From: Bacteroidales bacterium
Lineage (GTDB): Bacteria > Bacteroidota > Bacteroidia > Bacteroidales > UBA7960
NCBI GenBank assembly: GCA_007122505.1
Contig: SKTQ01000040.1
Coordinates: 1-11,123 of the forward strand
Reading direction: 5' to 3'
DNA length: 11,123 nt
A program made the translations under genes and the position numbers. A model generated the notes under the pieces. The model searched no databases. It had not been told where the DNA came from and saw only the letters and a list, made by a program, of their open reading frames with translations. Of the stretch, positions 1 through 7,484 are shown one piece after another (within the stretch, counting starts at the first letter, position 1; the number at the start of each line of letters is the position of its first letter).

Positions 1-1783
1 GTCCTTTTTCAAGGGCTTCGATGGTCTTTTTGATCAGCTTTTCGTCGGGGTCGTGTACCACAAAGATCATCATGACGGCGGCGATGGCGAGTGATATCCC
101 GCCGAACACCAGTCCGTAGATGGGTTGTCCGGGAGCCACAATGCTGATGAATGATCCCAGGATGCTGGCGGCCACGATCTGGGGCACAACGATAAAGATA
201 TTGAACAGCCCCATGTAGGTTCCCATTTTGTGTGATGGCAGTGAGCCGGTGAGGATGGCGTAGGGCATGGCGAGGATGCTGGCCCATGCGATACCGACGC
301 CTACCATTGACAGGATGATCCAGTTTGGGTTGGGAACGATCAGGATGCTCAGATAACCGGCTGAGCCCATGAGCAGTGCAAAGGCATGGGTGTATCTTCT
401 GTTCGTTTTGCGGGCGATCACCGGCAGCAAAAATGCGATAAGCGCGGCAAAGCCGTTATATACGGCGAAGGATACGCCCACCCAGTTTGCCCCGGTGTTG
501 TACTCCCTGTCGATATGCAGCAGGCGTGCGCGCACCTGTTCATCCAGGTTGATTTGGTCGGCGTGTTGCTGGAAGAACCTTACGACACGCATGGAGGCGA
601 CCACCTGTTCGGCGCCTTCTGCGATGGCTTCGTCATATTGGTCAATATCTTCACGGATGGCCGGCAGGCGGCGTTCCCAGGCTTCATGGGGTTCCTGTTC
701 CATCCTGTCGGCGGTGGCCACCAGTATCTCCACATGGTTGGGGTAAAGCTTCATGTCGTACAGGTGACTGGTGACGCCGGGTGTGCCAAAGGTCCACAGG
801 GTAAAAAGGCCGACCCAGGAGAAAAACTGAACCACGGCTAACTGCCCCATCGTTTTGGGCATGCGGAAAAGGTCGTTGATGACCGTCACAAAGCCATTTT
901 GTGTTTTTTGATTTTTTATCAGCTTTCCGGCGATAAATTGGATCACGCCGAAGATCATAAACCCGACGGTAAGGATGTAGAGGTCGCTCCGGATAAAGTC
1001 ATACCGGTAAACCAGGAATGTTAGCACGGCACCCAGCAGGATCCAGAGCACGGAGGGTTTGCTGAAACGGGTATATGGCAGCAGTTCACCTGATTTATGG
1101 TCTTGTTCTACCCGCTCTTTCCCTTTTTCCAATTCTTCAAATTCCCTCAGTTGTTTTGGGGTGTATTCGCGGGTTCTCAGTACTGTCCAGAGCACGGCTG
1201 CAAAGAATACCATCCCGCCAAGGAGAAAGGCCATCCGTACGGATGGCGGCACCTGTCCCTCGGGAGCTACGTTGGCCACACCGGCCAGGTTGGTAAGCAC
1301 CCATGGCAGCATGGAAGCGACAACGGAGCCGGTTCCGATAAAGAAACTTTGCATGGCAAAGCCTTTGTTACGCTGATCGGGTGGCAGCATATCGCCCACG
1401 AATGCACGGAAAGGCTCCATACACATGTCGATGCTGGCACCCAATATCCAGAAAATGCCAACCGCAATCCATAGCAAAGGTGCTGTTGGCAGCAGGATCA
1501 GGGCAATGGACGCGCCTATGGCACCGAAAAGGAAGTATGGCCTTCGTCGACCCAGCCGGGTCCATGTATTATCGCTCATATAACCTACGATGGGCTGCAC
1601 GATCAGACCTGTAACAGGTGCTGCGATCCAAAGAATGGGAATGGCTTCCACCTGGGCGCCCAAAGTTTCAAAGATGCGGCTGACATTGGCATTCTGAAGG
1701 GCAAAGCCAAACTGGATACCGAGAAAGCCGAAACTCATATTCCAAATTTGCCAGAAAGACAAGCGTGGCCTGGTTTTCATCAT
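1..1783 (-). CDS. MFS transporter, SLC45/GPH-like sugar porter (C-terminus cut by window edge)
   Basis: This is a probable inner-membrane sugar:cation symporter. The reading frame is open from the ATG-ATG pair at 1783/1780 to base 1, giving 594 residues with no stop. The N-terminal half has six hydrophobic helices, a loop between helices 2 and 3 with RLGRRRPY (the MFS signature), and helix 4 ending in MEPFRAFVGDMLP, a motif I associate with SLC45-type sucrose/maltose porters. Two extra hydrophobic segments occupy about residues 246-293 in the central loop. About 80 mostly charged residues (about 345-425) are inserted after the canonical seventh helix, on the predicted periplasmic side. The hydrophobic pattern ends near residue 580, so little of the protein is missing. 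The 107-bp leader holds only a weak -7-like TATATTTA (1830-1837, minus strand) with no -33 partner. The substrate cannot be told from the sequence; a disaccharide is the family-based guess. Confidence 0.88.
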   Translation of the reverse strand, partial: MMKTRPRLSFWQIWNMSFGFLGIQFGFALQNANVSRIFETLGAQVEAIPILWIAAPVTGLIVQPIVGYMSDNTWTRLGRRRPYFLFGAIGASIALILLPTAPLLWIAVGIFWILGASIDMCMEPFRAFVGDMLPPDQRNKGFAMQSFFIGTGSVVASMLPWVLTNLAGVANVAPEGQVPPSVRMAFLLGGMVFFAAVLWTVLRTREYTPKQLREFEELEKGKERVEQDHKSGELLPYTRFSKPSVLWILLGAVLTFLVYRYDFIRSDLYILTVGFMIFGVIQFIAGKLIKNQKTQNGFVTVINDLFRMPKTMGQLAVVQFFSWVGLFTLWTFGTPGVTSHLYDMKLYPNHVEILVATADRMEQEPHEAWERRLPAIREDIDQYDEAIAEGAEQVVASMRVVRFFQQHADQINLDEQVRARLLHIDREYNTGANWVGVSFAVYNGFAALIAFLLPVIARKTNRRYTHAFALLMGSAGYLSILIVPNPNWIILSMVGVGIAWASILAMPYAILTGSLPSHKMGTYMGLFNIFIVVPQIVAASILGSFISIVAPGQPIYGLVFGGISLAIAAVMMIFVVHDPDEKLIKKTIEALEKG

Positions 1784-1890
1784 ATCGAGACAGGGTTAAG
1801 AGGTTGAAAATTACTGTTAAAAAAGGGGATAAATATAAAAGTTTTTTTTGACTTGCTGAACTCGCTTAAACCCAAATGCTTTCCATCGGA

Positions 1891-3360
1891 TCAAATGGGT
1901 GCAGAGAGGTGGAAAAACACCCCGCCTTTGCCGTGCCGGTTTATGGTCACCTCTGCCCTGAGAACAGTATCATAATAGGTATGAAAATCCAGTCCTGCCC
2001 CGGCTCCTGCCAACCATCTGTTGGCCAGTGTTTCGTCATTATTGTGATGCCTGTCGCTGATCATGCCTGCATCCAGAAAAACATTTGCATACAGGGCATA
2101 ATGGATGCGGGAAAATTTTTCATTCCTGATGAAGCCGATTGTGGACTCACGCTCCGGCAGCAGGTTGTGTTTGATGTTTGACTTTGCCACCACATATTTT
2201 TGACCGCTGATCAGGTAGTTTTCATAGCCTCTCACCAGCGCATGGGTAAAACCCAGTCCTTCCTGGTCAAAATACGACAGGGTGGTGCCTTCACTCCACT
2301 TGCCGGTCATGCTCCAGGCTGCATACCAGCGGTTTTGCAAAGGGATATAATGCCTGATGGTGCCTTCCAGCGTTGTTACATCCATCACGGCATCTTTTGG
2401 AAACCAGAGGCCTTTTCTGGTGATGCCGGCCTCCAGCAGGTGTCCGTCCAGCGGATAGGCAGCAATATCGCGCCGGTCGCGCCGGAACATATAGCTCAGA
2501 CTCAAAAAGGAAAAGCGGTTTTCGCCGTTGGGCCCAAAACGAGGGTTGAGGGTGGTGAGGGTGTCGGCATAATCGTGGTAATGATAGAAAAAACGCACGT
2601 TATGGGTGTTGTAGTAAGCCGGTCGCCAGCTTAGGGAAGTGCCTATGCGGTATTCGTTGGAGATAAAGTCATCGGAGTCACGGAAATACAATTGCTGATT
2701 GTTTTCGGTGGCATAGGCCCGGCGTTTTGTCCGGTTCATGTTGTAGATGAGGGCTGTTCTGAATGTCTGCCGCTCACCAAGCAGCGGAGTTTGGATAACC
2801 AGACCCAGGCTTTGCACATTTCCCGCTTTCACCATGATCCTGCTGCGCTCGTTACGGCCGGTGAGGTTCATCATCAAAAGGTCCATGCCATAATTGATGG
2901 TGGAGAAGGATGGGTTTTCCAGCCACTGATTCAGGTTTGGCTCATCCAGCTCAATGACGGGGAAGGGCCAGATATTCCATCGTTCAACAAAAGAATAGGT
3001 AACGATGGCATGCGCCTGTTCCGTTATATGCAGGTCCGTTTGAACAAAGTTAAACAGCCCGGTATTCATCAGATTCAGCCTGCCTGCCTCCACTTTTTGT
3101 TCCAGTGTGTGCAAATCTAAGGTGTCGCCGGTTTGAAACGGGATTTCCCGCATGATGGTTTTGCTGCGGGTCAGCATATTGCCCTTCAGGTCGATTTCAT
3201 CAATGAACAGCCTTTCAGAGTCACCGGAAACCGGGGGAGTACCTGACAACGAATCCTGAACGCCGTTTTGAAACAACTCGCGTACTCCCGCCTTAGCAGC
3301 TGTGGCACCGGATAGTTCCGGAACAACAAGAAGGATCAGGAGGCAGAACAAGAGTCTCAT
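1891..3360 (-). CDS. Omp85/BamA-TamA family outer-membrane protein with one POTRA domain
   Basis: This is a predicted outer-membrane beta-barrel of the Omp85 superfamily, whose members insert or export proteins through the outer membrane. Residues 1-22 are a Sec signal peptide (MRLLFCLLILLVVPELSGATA). One POTRA-like unit spans about residues 51-125, from LFIDEIDLKGNMLTRSKTIMRE to ITYSF-like strands. The barrel follows, with alternating aromatic strands. RRDIAAYPLDGHLLEAGI (about 295-312) matches the conserved early-barrel segment, and VRGY at 376-379 is the diagnostic loop-6 motif. At 489 residues with a single POTRA it is far shorter than true BamA (usually five POTRAs, about 800 residues), so I do not call it bamA; it resembles the short Omp85 proteins common in Bacteroidetes. 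The chain ends FFHLSAPI rather than with an aromatic residue. It lies 89 bp downstream of the CBS gene on the same strand. Client and partners are unknown. Confidence 0.85.
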   Translation of the reverse strand: MRLLFCLLILLVVPELSGATAAKAGVRELFQNGVQDSLSGTPPVSGDSERLFIDEIDLKGNMLTRSKTIMREIPFQTGDTLDLHTLEQKVEAGRLNLMNTGLFNFVQTDLHITEQAHAIVTYSFVERWNIWPFPVIELDEPNLNQWLENPSFSTINYGMDLLMMNLTGRNERSRIMVKAGNVQSLGLVIQTPLLGERQTFRTALIYNMNRTKRRAYATENNQQLYFRDSDDFISNEYRIGTSLSWRPAYYNTHNVRFFYHYHDYADTLTTLNPRFGPNGENRFSFLSLSYMFRRDRRDIAAYPLDGHLLEAGITRKGLWFPKDAVMDVTTLEGTIRHYIPLQNRWYAAWSMTGKWSEGTTLSYFDQEGLGFTHALVRGYENYLISGQKYVVAKSNIKHNLLPERESTIGFIRNEKFSRIHYALYANVFLDAGMISDRHHNNDETLANRWLAGAGAGLDFHTYYDTVLRAEVTINRHGKGGVFFHLSAPI

Positions 3361-3394
3361 GTTTGTTCAGGTATTCTGACAGCCGGCTTTCCGG

Positions 3395-3411
3395 TCAATG
3401 ACAATCATTGA
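3395..3411. repeat. Perfect 7-bp dyad TCAATGA-CAA-TCATTGA
   Basis: This perfect inverted repeat with a 3-base centre lies in the 89-bp gap between the CBS gene and the Omp85 gene. A second small CCGG-CTTT-CCGG hairpin sits beside it at 3383-3394. Neither is followed by a T-run on the minus strand, so a classical terminator is unlikely. It could be an operator or an RNA processing hairpin for the downstream Omp85 gene. Confidence 0.4.
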
Positions 3412-3449
3412 TGTATTTTACCGGCAGGCAATTGGAAGATGCCACGGTT

Positions 3450-4115
3450 TTATGTGTCCAAAAACTTCATCAATGACTCAAAACGTTCGCTCAGCAGGGC
3501 GTCGTATTGGCTTTCTTCGGCAAAAGAGGCCTTGATGATATAGTCAAAGCGATTCAGTGTTTGTATGATCGACGACAGGTTCATCACGTTCACCTTGATG
3601 GTGACCTCCAATTTGGTGCTGTCGGCGGCTGAGGTAACGGCTGAGCTGAGCACTTTGGCGTCGTTGGCTTCGATGAGCCTGGAAATCTCACTTAATGAAT
3701 ATTGCTGGGTGTTGATCTCAAGTACAAGAATGCCGCCGGGTTGTGTGACAGATGTAAAATTGGCCATCGCCTGAATGATCTCCCCCCTTGTGGTACACCC
3801 CAAATACTGGTTGTTTTGGTCCAGCACAGGTATTACTGACAGTTTTTCTGCGGCGGCCAGTCGCAACACTTCATAAATGTGGAAATCGGCGTAAACAAAT
3901 GATCTGATGAGCGGAACGTTATTGGAAGAGAGCGGCTGATCGATATCTTCTAGATTATAGATGTCGCTGCTTTTTACCATTCCCAGCAGATTGCTTTTTT
4001 CTACCACCGGCAAGTGCATCACACCGAGATCTTCCATCCATGTAAGTGCCAGTGAGCCCGGATCGGAGGGCTTGAGAGGCATTACCAGACTGCTTATGAT
4101 CTCTTTGGCACGCAT
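3450..4115 (-). CDS. CBS-domain pair protein with C-terminal ACT-like domain
   Basis: This is a small cytoplasmic protein of 221 residues, probably a regulatory ligand sensor. Two CBS motifs fill the N-terminal half: about residues 2-58, including HLPVVE and LLGMVKSSDIY, and about 65-118, including LSVIPVLDQNNQYLGCTTRGEII. The rest (about 128-205) starts GGILVLEI and reads as an ACT-like beta-alpha-beta-beta fold, followed by a short helical tail. CBS pairs usually bind adenine nucleotides; the ligand here is not visible. I chose the ATG at 4115 because it opens directly on the first CBS helix (MRAKEII) and has A-rich leader sequence; a GTG at 4127 would add four residues. It is divergent from pdxJ. 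In many Bacteroidetes this kind of gene sits between pdxJ and nadK; nadK is absent here and an Omp85 gene follows instead. Confidence 0.82.
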   Translation of the reverse strand: MRAKEIISSLVMPLKPSDPGSLALTWMEDLGVMHLPVVEKSNLLGMVKSSDIYNLEDIDQPLSSNNVPLIRSFVYADFHIYEVLRLAAAEKLSVIPVLDQNNQYLGCTTRGEIIQAMANFTSVTQPGGILVLEINTQQYSLSEISRLIEANDAKVLSSAVTSAADSTKLEVTIKVNVMNLSSIIQTLNRFDYIIKASFAEESQYDALLSERFESLMKFLDT

Positions 4116-4122
4116 ATGTTTC

Positions 4123-4140
4123 TTCACATTTTTTTGTGAA
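4123..4140. promoter_or_regulatory. Dyad TTCACA-N6-TGTGAA at the head of the divergent CBS/pdxJ region
   Basis: A perfect 6-bp inverted repeat separated by six T residues lies 8 bp upstream of the chosen CBS start and about 90 bp upstream of pdxJ. Its position would suit an operator for the CBS gene. The half-sites have the opposite order to the E. coli CRP consensus (TGTGA-N6-TCACA), so it is not a CRP site. With arms this short, chance is possible. Confidence 0.3.
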
Positions 4141-4206
4141 GGTAATAATTATTTTCTTTTTGACTTTTCCGGTTTTTGATATTTTAACCCTTTGCATAAT
4201 ATTTCA

Positions 4207-4214
4207 TAGCTTTG
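4207..4214 (+). promoter_or_regulatory. Possible Bacteroidetes -7 element (TAGCTTTG) for pdxJ
   Basis: TAGCTTTG matches the Bacteroidetes -7 consensus TAnnTTTG exactly and lies 14 bp before the pdxJ ATG. The nearest TTTG boxes upstream are at 4191-4194 (12 bp away) and 4175-4178 (28 bp away). Neither has the usual spacing of about 19 bp, so only the -7 half is convincing. If used, the transcript leader would be very short. Confidence 0.35.
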
Positions 4215-4228
4215 CCAAAAAAAGCATC

Positions 4229-4954
4229 ATGGTACGATTGAGTGTGAATATCAATAAAATTGCCACCATTCGTAATGCACGGGGTGGCAATATTCCTGAC
4301 GTGGTGAAAGCGGCAGTTGATTGTGAGCGTTTTGGTGCCCAGGGAATCACCGTTCATCCCCGGCCTGACGAACGGCATATACGCTATCAGGATGTTCTGG
4401 ATCTTCGACCGGTGGTTTCCACGGAATTCAACATTGAGGGCTATCCTTCCCGCAAATTTCTGGATCTTGTCACACGGGTCAAGCCGGAGCAGGTAACGCT
4501 GGTGCCGGATCCACCCAATGCCCTTACCTCCAATGCAGGCTGGAACACCGTCCGGCACAAGGAACTGCTCACCGATGTGATTGCAGAGCTGAAGGCCCAC
4601 GGCATCCGCACCTCCATCTTCATCGAAACCGACCCGGAGATGATCACCCGTGCCGCCGATGTGAAAACCGACAGGGTCGAGCTATATACCGAACCCTATG
4701 CGGCACTTTATCCGGAAGACAAAGCAGGTGCAGTAGCACCCTTCGCCAAAGCCGCCGAAGTGGCTCACCAGGCCGGTCTCGGTGTCAATGCCGGCCACGA
4801 CCTCAGCCTTGACAACCTCAGGTTTTTTGCAGAAAACGTACCTCACCTGCTGGAAGTGTCCATTGGCCATGCCCTGATATCGGATGCCCTGTATTTTGGA
4901 CTTCAGAATACCATTCAACTATATTTGCGTTGCCTCGACGGCAACGGCGAATAA
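4229..4954 (+). CDS. pdxJ: Pyridoxine 5'-phosphate synthase PdxJ
   Basis: This cytoplasmic enzyme condenses 1-deoxy-D-xylulose 5-phosphate with 3-amino-2-oxopropyl phosphate to give pyridoxine 5'-phosphate, the last ring-forming step of DXP-dependent vitamin B6 synthesis. The 241 residues match the usual TIM-barrel length (E. coli has 243). Visible landmarks are VNINKIATIRNARGG (6-20), GITVHPRPDERHI (39-51, with H43), TEFNIEG with E70, the ELYTEPYA strand (E151), VNAGHDLS with H190, and the phosphate-loop IGHALISDAL (212-221). H43, E70 and H190 correspond to the E. coli catalytic residues H45, E72 and H193. The NIDH of the E. coli enzyme is NINK here, which I recall as normal for Bacteroidetes. 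The frame is open further upstream to 4136, but those residues are hydrophobic leader sequence with no homology, so the ATG at 4229 is the start. Confidence 0.97.
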   Translation: MVRLSVNINKIATIRNARGGNIPDVVKAAVDCERFGAQGITVHPRPDERHIRYQDVLDLRPVVSTEFNIEGYPSRKFLDLVTRVKPEQVTLVPDPPNALTSNAGWNTVRHKELLTDVIAELKAHGIRTSIFIETDPEMITRAADVKTDRVELYTEPYAALYPEDKAGAVAPFAKAAEVAHQAGLGVNAGHDLSLDNLRFFAENVPHLLEVSIGHALISDALYFGLQNTIQLYLRCLDGNGE

Positions 4955-5017
4955 ACAACAGCAAAACCCGTTACCCGCCGGGAAGATGCATGTAAAACAC
5001 CGTTTAAGTCTTTAGTT

Positions 5018-5797
5018 GTGCAGTTGTATTACAGAGAATTCGGAGAAAGGGGAGATCAGCCGCTGGTGCTCCTTCACGGGCTTTTTGGCATGTCCGACAA
5101 CTGGTATTCCATCGCGCGGAATATCGCCGAAGAGGGGTATTACATTTTAGTGCCCGACCAGCGTAACCATGGCCGGTCAGGACACAGCAACATCCATAAC
5201 TATCCGGCTATGGTCGATGACTTGCTGGAGTTCCTTGATGAACAGGAGCTGGAGCAAACCTGCCTGCTGGGTCACTCCATGGGCGGTAAGACATCCATGC
5301 AGTTTGCGTTTGATTATCCGGAAAGAGTGCAAAAACTGATTGTTGCAGATATGAGTCCGGCGTTGAGCGAGCGGGGTGACATACACGCAGGAATTATCGA
5401 CACCCTCCTGCAGTTGGACCTGTCTGCTTTTGATGGTCGGCAGGAAGTGGCAGAAGCCATGAAGGATCAAATCACCAATGCCCGCCTGCGACATTTTCTG
5501 CAAAAAAACCTTTACTGGAAAGACAGGGGCAGCCTTGGCTGGCGCGTAAACCTGGAAGCCATCAGGGAAAACCTGAACGAGATTTTCCTGCCGGTTGAAA
5601 CCGCTGCACCATTTGAAAAACCTGTGTTATTTATTCGCGGAGGCCGTTCCGACTATGTGCCGGACGATGACATCCCCCTTATAGAAGAGCTTTTCCCGCA
5701 GGCAAAGGTCCGCACACTGCCCGGTGCAAGCCACTGGCTCCATGCCGAGGACCCCGATGGTTTTACAGCAGAAGTGCTTTATTTTCTAAGCCTTTAG
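5018..5797 (+). CDS. Alpha/beta-fold hydrolase, YbfF/ABHD11-like esterase
   Basis: This is a cytoplasmic serine esterase of 259 residues. The oxyanion-hole motif HGLFG is at 20-24, the DQRNHGRS turn at 47-54, the nucleophile elbow GHSMGG has Ser87, VADMSP has Asp111, and GASHWLH has His239. The order and spacing follow E. coli YbfF (Ser89, Asp113, His234), so Ser87-Asp111-His239 is the likely triad; Asp212 in GGRSDYV is at the other position seen in this fold. YbfF hydrolyses short acyl esters and acyl-CoA; the natural substrate is unknown. The start is a GTG at 5018, giving MQLYYREFG, which lines up with family N-termini. No in-frame ATG lies between pdxJ and it. It is 63 bp after pdxJ on the same strand, probably co-transcribed, and converges on the TolC gene. 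Confidence 0.9.
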   Translation: MQLYYREFGERGDQPLVLLHGLFGMSDNWYSIARNIAEEGYYILVPDQRNHGRSGHSNIHNYPAMVDDLLEFLDEQELEQTCLLGHSMGGKTSMQFAFDYPERVQKLIVADMSPALSERGDIHAGIIDTLLQLDLSAFDGRQEVAEAMKDQITNARLRHFLQKNLYWKDRGSLGWRVNLEAIRENLNEIFLPVETAAPFEKPVLFIRGGRSDYVPDDDIPLIEELFPQAKVRTLPGASHWLHAEDPDGFTAEVLYFLSL

Positions 5798-5855
5798 TGA
5801 ACTGGGAATTGCCGTTCGCTTTTAAGGGCTTTGATGGGAAAACGATCACTGTGGG

Positions 5856-7292
5856 TTAGAGCACAAAGCCTTCTCCCTGGTAGAATTCAAGGACTTTCAT
5901 CTTAAACACAAATTCATACATGGATTGCAGCGCGCTTACTTCGGCCCTGTTCAACCGGATCCTTGATTCGTTCAGCTCCAGGGAACTGACGAGGCCCAGC
6001 GTAAAACCCTGTTCGGAATAGTTAAATGACTCTCTTGCTGCTTCCAGTGCTTTGGTATTGCTGAGATAATCCTTGTAGGCAGCCAGTGCATCGGCATGTG
6101 CCTGGTGAATAACCCGGCCGAGGTTGTTTTTTGTGCGTTCGTATTGTAAGCGGGCCTGTTCGACATCAATGCGGGCATGTTGTATCCTGTTCCTTCTGTT
6201 CCATTGGTTGAAAACAGGGATGTTGATGGAGACCTGGATGCTGCGGAAATAGTTCTCTCTGAGTTGCTCGCGGTAGGGAACCACTTCCCATGCTATCGCA
6301 TCATTTTCATCACGCTTATTGAGGTCAGGGTGGCGAACAGCAACCTGATCCAGCATAGTGTTTGCCTGGTTATTGCCAACAGCCTGCGTAAAGGCTTCAG
6401 AATAGGCCGTTCCAAGGGAGGTGCCAAGCACTACGGTAGGAAGCTGCTGGCCGCGGGTGATTGAAAGACCTTTTTCAGCCATGGTGATCCGTTTTTGTGC
6501 AGCCCTCACGGCAGGTTCTACGTTTAATGCCTTCTCCAGGATATGTCCGGGCTCGTATATAGGTGGCAGGCCTTCAACATCCATTTCTTCGGGACGTACC
6601 ACCAAAAACTCCTCTTCAGGGTCAAGTTCCAGCAAATAGATCATTTCGAGATAGGACAAGTCCAGATTGTTGTTTGCATTGGTCAGGCGCACTTCTTCTT
6701 CTGCCACCATGGCCTCCATGTCCAGCAGCCTTCCACGTGAAATGGTGCCTCCTTCATATAGAATGCGGGCGCGTTCGAGTTGTTCCTCTGCCAGCTCAAA
6801 CTGTTGACGAGCCACTTCAAGCATATCTTCAAAATAGAGAATTTGCAGATATGCACCTGCGATGGTAAGGATGAGGTCGTTTTTTGTCTTTTCCGCATCC
6901 AGGTGCAAGGCAGTGTGTCGTGCAAGGGTGTAACGGATATTATTGATGGTGCTGAAGCCGGCAAAAAGGGTCATGTTGGCCGATGCGCTCATGCGTTGAG
7001 AGGCAATACGCTCGGTGAAAAACTCATTGGTGACTTCATCGATACTTCGTCCGAAACTGTAGCCCATTGTGGTGCCGGCGTTCATGCCCGGCAATGTCTG
7101 CATATAGCTATATCGCACGTCGTGGCCGGCCCTGTCGGTCTGTAGTTGTTGCCGGCGCAAATCCAGGTTGTGCTCCAGGGCGTGGTCGATGCAGTCCTGC
7201 AATGTCCATGCACTTTGGGCAGTGGTATGGCTGAGGCTTACTACCAGCAGCATTGTTTGAACGATCAAAACAGTGAGAAGGTTTTTCATCAT
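5856..7292 (-). CDS. TolC-family outer-membrane efflux protein
   Basis: This is an outer-membrane channel subunit that would trimerise and extend through the periplasm as the exit duct of a tripartite efflux pump or type I secretion system. The 478 residues start with a Sec signal peptide (cleavage near residue 26, TAQ-SAW). Two OEP repeats follow, about 30-215 and 250-470. Each has long amphipathic coiled-coil helices, such as LEVARQQFELAEEQLERARI and IDVEQARLQYERTKNNLG, around beta segments such as GTTMGYSFGRS. There is no Cys at the cleavage site, so it is not a lipoprotein. The start is at ATG-ATG (7292/7289) after an AT-rich leader. No adaptor (HlyD/MacA), RND or ABC gene adjoins it: the upstream neighbour across a 581-bp repeat-filled gap is a sensor kinase. 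The transported substrate cannot be inferred. Sigma-54 control is possible, through the site at 7751. Confidence 0.93.
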   Translation of the reverse strand: MMKNLLTVLIVQTMLLVVSLSHTTAQSAWTLQDCIDHALEHNLDLRRQQLQTDRAGHDVRYSYMQTLPGMNAGTTMGYSFGRSIDEVTNEFFTERIASQRMSASANMTLFAGFSTINNIRYTLARHTALHLDAEKTKNDLILTIAGAYLQILYFEDMLEVARQQFELAEEQLERARILYEGGTISRGRLLDMEAMVAEEEVRLTNANNNLDLSYLEMIYLLELDPEEEFLVVRPEEMDVEGLPPIYEPGHILEKALNVEPAVRAAQKRITMAEKGLSITRGQQLPTVVLGTSLGTAYSEAFTQAVGNNQANTMLDQVAVRHPDLNKRDENDAIAWEVVPYREQLRENYFRSIQVSINIPVFNQWNRRNRIQHARIDVEQARLQYERTKNNLGRVIHQAHADALAAYKDYLSNTKALEAARESFNYSEQGFTLGLVSSLELNESRIRLNRAEVSALQSMYEFVFKMKVLEFYQGEGFVL

Positions 7293-7343
7293 TTTATAAT
7301 TTTGTAATTGTTTAATATTTAGCTTTTTGTGCTTGTTTTAAGC

Positions 7344-7426
7344 TGCCCTTCAGGGCGCTGGTGCGGTCCTGCCCGCATTTACCCAGGGCGTTGCCACAGG
7401 GCTGAATTAATTTGCCCTTCAGGGCG
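7344..7426. repeat. REP-like palindromic element, two copies of TGCCCTTCAGGGCG
   Basis: Identical 14-base palindrome-cored units TGCCCTTCAGGGCG lie at 7344-7357 and 7413-7426, in direct orientation 69 bp apart. Between them is a third GC-rich stem, CCCAGGGCGTTGCC followed by CAGGGCTG (7382-7403). Each unit can form a GCCC/GGGC hairpin. From memory, similar GCCCT(T)CAGGGC plus CCAGGGCGTTGCC arrangements recur between genes in many Bacteroidetes genomes; in bacteria such REP elements are often mobilised by RAYT (Y1 tyrosine) transposases. No transposase is present here. Confidence 0.7.
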
Positions 7427-7450
7427 TTCCGTTTAACACCGCAAATCCTC

Positions 7451-7465
7451 TCACAGCTGCTGTGA
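7451..7465. repeat. Perfect 15-bp palindrome TCACAGC-T-GCTGTGA
   Basis: Seven-base arms around a single T form a perfect palindrome about 160 bp upstream of the TolC start. It may be an operator-like protein-binding site, or simply part of the surrounding repeat mosaic. It is directly followed by the 13-mer that recurs at 10726-10738. Confidence 0.4.
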
Positions 7466-7478
7466 ATGAATAATGCAG
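7466..7478 (+). repeat. 13-mer ATGAATAATGCAG, copy 1 of 2
   Basis: The same 13 bases occur in the same orientation at 10726-10738, in the other substantial non-coding gap of the window. With about 580 and 190 bp of gap compared, a chance exact match at equal base frequencies is expected about 0.002 times, though AT bias raises this somewhat. It is probably a fragment of a dispersed intergenic repeat. Confidence 0.45.
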
Positions 7479-7484
7479 CCTTTC

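Noticed and set aside
386..841. Plus-strand open frame of 151 codons inside the MFS gene
   Set aside because: It is antisense to a continuous transporter frame with clear MFS motifs and encodes no recognisable domain; it is a compositional shadow.
2200..3120. Plus-strand frames of 142-144 codons opposite the Omp85 gene
   Set aside because: The minus-strand frame has a signal peptide, a POTRA and the VRGY motif. The opposite frames have no family signature and no leader.
4136..4228. Upstream extension of pdxJ adding 31 hydrophobic residues
   Set aside because: PdxJ is a cytoplasmic TIM barrel whose N-terminus aligns from MVRLSVNINK. The extension overlaps the likely promoter and is only in-frame open sequence.
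5798..5855. Bidirectional terminator between the convergent hydrolase and tolC genes
   Set aside because: AAGCC and GGGCTT could pair only across a loop of more than 30 bases, and there is no flanking T-run.
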